Below are positions 60,057-64,000 of a stretch of 64,000 bases of DNA, one piece after another; within the stretch, counting starts at the first letter, position 1, and each line of letters opens with the position of its first letter. This stretch comes from Promethearchaeota archaeon (GTDB lineage Archaea > Asgardarchaeota > Lokiarchaeia > Sigyniarchaeales > SOKP01), in assembly GCA_016839585.1 (NCBI GenBank), contig JAEOTZ010000021.1, forward strand, positions 1 to 64,000. Direction: 5' to 3'. The notes beneath the pieces were generated by a model. The model did no database searches. It saw nothing but the letters and a program-made list of their open reading frames with translations, and was not told the DNA's origin. The translations under genes were made by a program, and so were the position numbers.

Positions 60057-62405
60057 ATGAAAAAAAAAGAGTTTATATCAAACCTTCGAACAAAGATTGC
60101 AGCCTTTAAGTCAAGAACAGGTGAAAAATTAAAGGATTATACTGATAAACTTGTTCACAAGGAAGTTTATGTTGATGGACAAGAACCTCCAAAATTTTAT
60201 TCATTTGAAAAAAAATTTCTTGGCTTGTATATTATTTTTATAATATCATCTTTAGTTTTAATAATAGCAATTAACTTTTCACAAAATAATTTTATTGATA
60301 CAATAATTTTTACTGTTTCAAATGCAATTGTTGCATTCTTCCTGCTACTATCTGCATTATTAAGTGTAGATAAGTTTAGATTATTTTTATTTGAAGAAAG
60401 AACTTTTATTAAACAAATTATTTTGTATTTAGCTTTATTTACTTTACTTATTCCAATTTCTTTTTATATCTCAACAGACATTAACTTCATAACTTATTTA
60501 TCGATTTTTGCAATGATTTGGTTATTTCTTCTAAGCAGCAGATTCTATATTTATTCTAGGAAATTTGCTACAAAAATTGAAGCAAGATTTATTAAAAAAT
60601 ATTCCATCCCTAGATATCTTGTCGCCATTATTATTCCCTTTTTAATATTAGTTGTTCTTGTTATTCTTTCACTATTTTATAGGAGTTTCTTAGTGTTTCT
60701 TTCATTAGATATTTTTGGCAAGATTGATCCTAGTGCCGCTGTTAAAGTGTATAATCTAGAAATGCGTGTTGTTATGCCGCTAATTTATTTTAGTTTGGTA
60801 TTGACCTTGGTATTTATAATTTTTGAATTCGTTTTTACTAGAAGGCGTGCAGAAACAAAAAGAGCTGGAACCTTTGACAATTTTACTTTTTCTTTAATTG
60901 TTTTATTCATCTTTTTCTTTCAAATTTTAGAAATCAGTATCTTTATGTTATTAAGACCAGAAACAATAGATGCATTTAAAGCAACGGTAGGAGCTACTGT
61001 CTCGCCTGTTGGCATTATTTTAATTTTTGAGTTTATTATATCTATGTATTTTCTATATAGGGTTGTCAAAAAAACTGGTAGAACATTAGGATGGCGTATT
61101 TTTATATTTAAGAAAGACGGATTAGTTTTATTCTTTTTAGCATGTGTACTCGCTCAAACTATGACACGTTTTGCACTAACAAATGAAATAACAAATCAAG
61201 AAGTAACTCCAATTGGGATTTGGTTAATGGCGGATAAATATGTAATTTCAGTATTGATGATTTTTCTCTTAGGTAGTACTTTATTAGTCTATTATATAAA
61301 ACCTCATGAGACTTCAATGTTTATGAGACTTCAAAAAGAATTAGTATATGATGAAGAAAAGAATATTGAAAAAATTTATAAGATTATAAGAAGTGAATAC
61401 ATCCGGAGGGGAGAGGCTTTTCCAATTGAAATACTTGAGCGTGAATTAATTAAAGCAACTCGACTATCAAAAAGTAATGTTTACTCTCTAGTTGAGCAAT
61501 TAGCGACTAAAGATATGGATATTCTTATAAATGAGAGAAAAGAAGAATTTGGTACACCCGTAAAATTTATAGATTTCACCTCTGTTACCGAACGATTTGA
61601 TAGAAAAGGAAAAGCACAAGAAAAAGCTAAAAAATATTTAGCTAAAAGATTATATGAAACTAGTTTAGCGGAAAAGAGTGAAAAAAGCAGATTAAGAGCT
61701 GTCAGCGAATCAGAAAAAGCTTCAGATCAACTTATTGCCTCTCTTACTACAAACTATGCAAAAAAGCAAGTAGACGAACAAGAAATGAAAAAAGTAAAAG
61801 AAGATGCAAAAATAACCAAAGATTTGAAAGTAAAATTAACAGATGCTTTAAAAAATCAGCTGTTACAAATGATTAAGGATGAATATTTTTATAGGATTGA
61901 AAACAATGAAAAGTTTCTTGACTTATATATCCCTATTTCTGAAATATCAGATCAAATTGAATTAAATACAAGAATAACTCCTGGAGAATTATATCCTATC
62001 TTAGAGAGGCTCAGTAGCGCTGATTTGGAATTGGTTCTAATAGAGAATCCCGATGAACCTGAGGATAAAAAAATCAAATTCTTACCTTTTTCTGATGATA
62101 GTATGAACTTCTCTTTAGCTAATTTTAGACCGGAAGAGTATGCTAAATTTAGAGTTCATGTAACTAAAAATTTTCATAGAGCTCTTAAAACCAAGAGAGA
62201 AAAAAGAGTTATATATCAATTGAAAAAAGAGGTTTCAGATAAAAATGAAGATCAAAAATCGTGGTTTAATCTATTAGATAATTTATATAAATACTATCCT
62301 TTATATGCTGAAAAATTATCATCTGTTCCTAATACAACAAAACTTAGAAATCAATTGAGGAAAATGGAAGAATTTTATGAGAGAAAACGTACCTTAAACA
62401 GCTAA
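60057..62405 (+). CDS. ten-helix membrane protein with two cytoplasmic winged-helix-like modules
   Basis: A 782-aa protein (ATG 60057, GGTAGG 5 nt upstream). After a basic N-terminus, about ten hydrophobic segments run from residue 52 to 420. The cytoplasmic remainder contains two similar modules: IEKIYKIIRSEYIRRGEAFPIEILERELIK...VYSLVEQLA (about 435-480) and LLQMIKDEYFYRIENNEKFLDLYIPISEIS...LYPILERLS (about 600-660). Each has a helix, a spacer and a helix-turn-helix-like part. A charged linker joins them. I know of no family for the whole. It is adjacent to the MFS gene, 48 nt downstream, and may act with it. Confidence 0.6.
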   Translation: MKKKEFISNLRTKIAAFKSRTGEKLKDYTDKLVHKEVYVDGQEPPKFYSFEKKFLGLYIIFIISSLVLIIAINFSQNNFIDTIIFTVSNAIVAFFLLLSALLSVDKFRLFLFEERTFIKQIILYLALFTLLIPISFYISTDINFITYLSIFAMIWLFLLSSRFYIYSRKFATKIEARFIKKYSIPRYLVAIIIPFLILVVLVILSLFYRSFLVFLSLDIFGKIDPSAAVKVYNLEMRVVMPLIYFSLVLTLVFIIFEFVFTRRRAETKRAGTFDNFTFSLIVLFIFFFQILEISIFMLLRPETIDAFKATVGATVSPVGIILIFEFIISMYFLYRVVKKTGRTLGWRIFIFKKDGLVLFFLACVLAQTMTRFALTNEITNQEVTPIGIWLMADKYVISVLMIFLLGSTLLVYYIKPHETSMFMRLQKELVYDEEKNIEKIYKIIRSEYIRRGEAFPIEILERELIKATRLSKSNVYSLVEQLATKDMDILINERKEEFGTPVKFIDFTSVTERFDRKGKAQEKAKKYLAKRLYETSLAEKSEKSRLRAVSESEKASDQLIASLTTNYAKKQVDEQEMKKVKEDAKITKDLKVKLTDALKNQLLQMIKDEYFYRIENNEKFLDLYIPISEISDQIELNTRITPGELYPILERLSSADLELVLIENPDEPEDKKIKFLPFSDDSMNFSLANFRPEEYAKFRVHVTKNFHRALKTKREKRVIYQLKKEVSDKNEDQKSWFNLLDNLYKYYPLYAEKLSSVPNTTKLRNQLRKMEEFYERKRTLNS

Positions 62406-62453
62406 AAAAAATAAAATAATTTTAATTCTATTTTTAATATTTAAAGATAAGAT

Positions 62454-63767
62454 TTGCTGACTCAAAAAATTCAAGAATCAAATTTTAAAGTATTCATTGG
62501 ATTATCATCTTTCCAAATTCTCGCTATGTTTAGGCGAGGATTATTTTATACATATCTATCAATTTATTTAAGATTCTATCTAAAATTATCAGTTACAGAA
62601 ACGACTTTATACGCCACTCTACCAATGATAATGAGTGTATTGTTTCAAAATCTAGTTTGGGGTCCCATAAGTGATAAATTTCAACGTCGACGTTTGTTAA
62701 TTATTTTAGGTGAATTAATCGCGGGGATTGGAACAATGCTAGTATGGGGCGTTCATTTTATTTTCGAGGAATTATATCTAGCTGGATACGTAATAATAAT
62801 TGGTTTAACGATTGTAGAAATGTTTTGGTCAATGTCAAACATTGGATGGAGTGCTCTAGTGAGTGATGTATACCCTTCTAAAAAGCGTGGTAAAATTATG
62901 GGCTATTTAACTAGTATTGGAGGATCAGGACGTATTATAGGAATCTTTATCGGTGGATTTCTGTATGATGGAGGCTTGGGGTTTCGAAACGGAACATTAT
63001 TTTTTATAGCATCATTTACTATGTTTATTTCAACTATTCCAATGCTCCTCTTTGTTCCTGAAGGTGGTGTCACCTTAAGAAAGAAGCAAGAAGGGAATTC
63101 TGATATAGAATTAGATGATGAGCAAAATAACATTTTTATATTTGTCATATTCATTATTGCCTTAACTTTTATAAATCTTGGAAGAGGTTCTATTACTGTT
63201 CCTTTCCCACAATTTTTAAAATTGGAATCTGGTTTTGCAGTTGATGATATAATGCTCAGTTTTATTGCGAATACACGTTCAATTTCTGTTGTTTTAATTG
63301 GACTTTTAGCAGGAATATTAAGTAAAAAATTAGGCTATGCAAGGACCTTAATATTTGGATCAATTATTGGGATCATCGCTCTAATCATTATAGCAACTGC
63401 AGCCAATCTACTAACCATTTTCCTTGGAAATTTCTTAATAGGTGCGGCTGAAGTAATTATATACGCCTCATCATACGCTTTTGCTTCAACTTTAATGACA
63501 GCAAGAATTCGAGCAAAATTATTTGGGGTATATAATACTACATTCTTCTTATCTTGGGGTTTAGCTTGTACTCTTGTATCTGGACCTTTAATAGATCTCT
63601 TAATAAACAAGGGAAAGAGTGATATTTTTGCGTATCAAATGGCATTTCTAGTAGGTGCGTTAACCTGCTTAATTGGTCTATTAATGTTCACTTTTTTAGA
63701 AATTTGGCTGAATATAAAAAAGAAAAAGTCAAAAGAAGCTTTAAACGACTCTAATATATTAATTTAA
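62454..63767 (+). CDS. MFS transporter
   Basis: A 437-aa protein with about twelve hydrophobic helices and a TTG start. The MFS loop signature between helices 2 and 3 is GPISDKFQRRRLL (GxxxDxxxRR) and the counterpart in the second half is GILSKKLGYARTL. A charged loop (residues 205-225, EGNSDIELDDEQ) separates the halves. The substrate is unknown. It lies 48 nt after the ten-helix protein, so probably in the same operon. Confidence 0.88.
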   Translation: MLTQKIQESNFKVFIGLSSFQILAMFRRGLFYTYLSIYLRFYLKLSVTETTLYATLPMIMSVLFQNLVWGPISDKFQRRRLLIILGELIAGIGTMLVWGVHFIFEELYLAGYVIIIGLTIVEMFWSMSNIGWSALVSDVYPSKKRGKIMGYLTSIGGSGRIIGIFIGGFLYDGGLGFRNGTLFFIASFTMFISTIPMLLFVPEGGVTLRKKQEGNSDIELDDEQNNIFIFVIFIIALTFINLGRGSITVPFPQFLKLESGFAVDDIMLSFIANTRSISVVLIGLLAGILSKKLGYARTLIFGSIIGIIALIIIATAANLLTIFLGNFLIGAAEVIIYASSYAFASTLMTARIRAKLFGVYNTTFFLSWGLACTLVSGPLIDLLINKGKSDIFAYQMAFLVGALTCLIGLLMFTFLEIWLNIKKKKSKEALNDSNILI

Positions 63768-63777
63768 ATCAAATTAC

Positions 63778-63933
63778 TTATTTATTATTTATTTTTTTCT
63801 TTTTTAGCTGAAATTCACTGCATACATTTATGGCTTTAGTATCATTACAATTATAATTCTTAGGTAAAATACAAGAATGATAAAAAGGACAAATAATTCT
63901 TATTTTTGATTTTTGATTTGATTGTTCACTCAT
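63778..63933 (-). CDS. 51-aa four-cysteine microprotein
   Basis: ATG 63933 is preceded by a GGTGA Shine-Dalgarno 5 nt upstream. The 51-aa product has C15, C21, C29 and C38 (ICPFYHSC, NCND, VCSEF), one probable metal site, and a lysine-rich tail. Function unknown. It converges on the MFS gene with a 10-nt gap. Confidence 0.6.
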   Translation of the reverse strand: MSEQSNQKSKIRIICPFYHSCILPKNYNCNDTKAINVCSEFQLKKKKINNK

Positions 63934-64000
63934 ATTCTCACCTAAACCCTTAAAGATGTTAATAAACAGATTCGTTGATTTATCTTTTTATTTACCAGTT

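Overview
The window is about 70% AT and reads as chromosomal DNA of an Asgard archaeon (Promethearchaeota, Lokiarchaeia-like). The case rests on gene content: a Ras/Rab-type small GTPase, a gelsolin-type domain, a tandem Roadblock/LC7 protein, a GIFT (IFT52-type) domain, a LURP-one/scramblase-fold protein, three MPN/JAMM-domain proteins and vWA proteins with PHD/RING-like zinc fingers. These sit among archaeal metabolic genes (HdrA, HdrBC, DUF39/NIL-ferredoxin homocysteine synthesis, a 4-hydroxybutyryl-CoA dehydratase-like fragment). Many genes start with TTG or GTG behind a GGAGG/GGTGA-type ribosome binding site. I see no rRNA, tRNA, CRISPR array, transposase or prophage. The lineage is inferred from content, not from a marker tree.

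Layout. 1-7.5 kb: 4-hydroxybutyryl-CoA dehydratase fragment, GIFT protein, purA, acetyltransferase, DUF2284 protein, a DUF47/Pit phosphate uptake pair, a DMT exporter and a PH-like membrane protein. 7.6-16.5 kb: a 1276-aa TPR-nitrilase fusion, two paralogous vWA/zinc-finger proteins and a TrmB-like coiled-coil protein. 16.5-20 kb: phosphatidyl/archaetidylserine synthase-like enzyme, zinc-ribbon LURP-one protein, gelsolin-domain protein and zinc-ribbon HEAT protein. 20-28 kb: bacterial-type FbaB aldolase, small regulators, DUF711, an HdrA-MvhD fusion and a YkgJ protein. 28-35 kb: a solitary N6-adenine methyltransferase, the small GTPase, an MBL hydrolase, a candidate structured RNA, a zinc microprotein, an EamA transporter and two related four-helix membrane proteins. 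35-39 kb: homocysteine synthesis pair and HdrC-HdrB. 39-50 kb: 7-TM protein, a longin-like/winged-helix candidate, cold-shock protein, VTT-domain protein, MBL hydrolase, a large SIR2-TPR protein, histidinol phosphatase and a coiled-coil protein. 50-59.5 kb: double Roadblock protein, ATP-grasp ligase, ChlI-ChlD chelatase-type ATPase, then the MPN cluster. 60-64 kb: a polytopic membrane protein with two cytoplasmic winged-helix-like modules, an MFS transporter and a zinc microprotein.

How the genes fit together. The most notable block is 54.6-59.4 kb. An MPN protein with an intact JAMM site is divergent from a zinc-ribbon protein; downstream lie a second intact MPN protein and, translationally coupled to it, an MPN protein with a degenerate metal site. 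An active/inactive MPN pair with C-terminal helices is the arrangement of eukaryotic Rpn11/Rpn8 and CSN5/CSN6. The vWA/PHD-RING-like paralogs at 11.5-14.3 kb could belong to the same ubiquitin-type biology, but no ubiquitin, E1 or E2 is in the window. The 16.5-19.2 kb group pairs a phospholipid head-group enzyme with a scramblase-fold protein and a gelsolin-domain protein, suggesting a membrane-cytoskeleton theme. SIR2-TPR and the lone methyltransferase are the best defence candidates. These links are inferences from architecture and neighbourhood.
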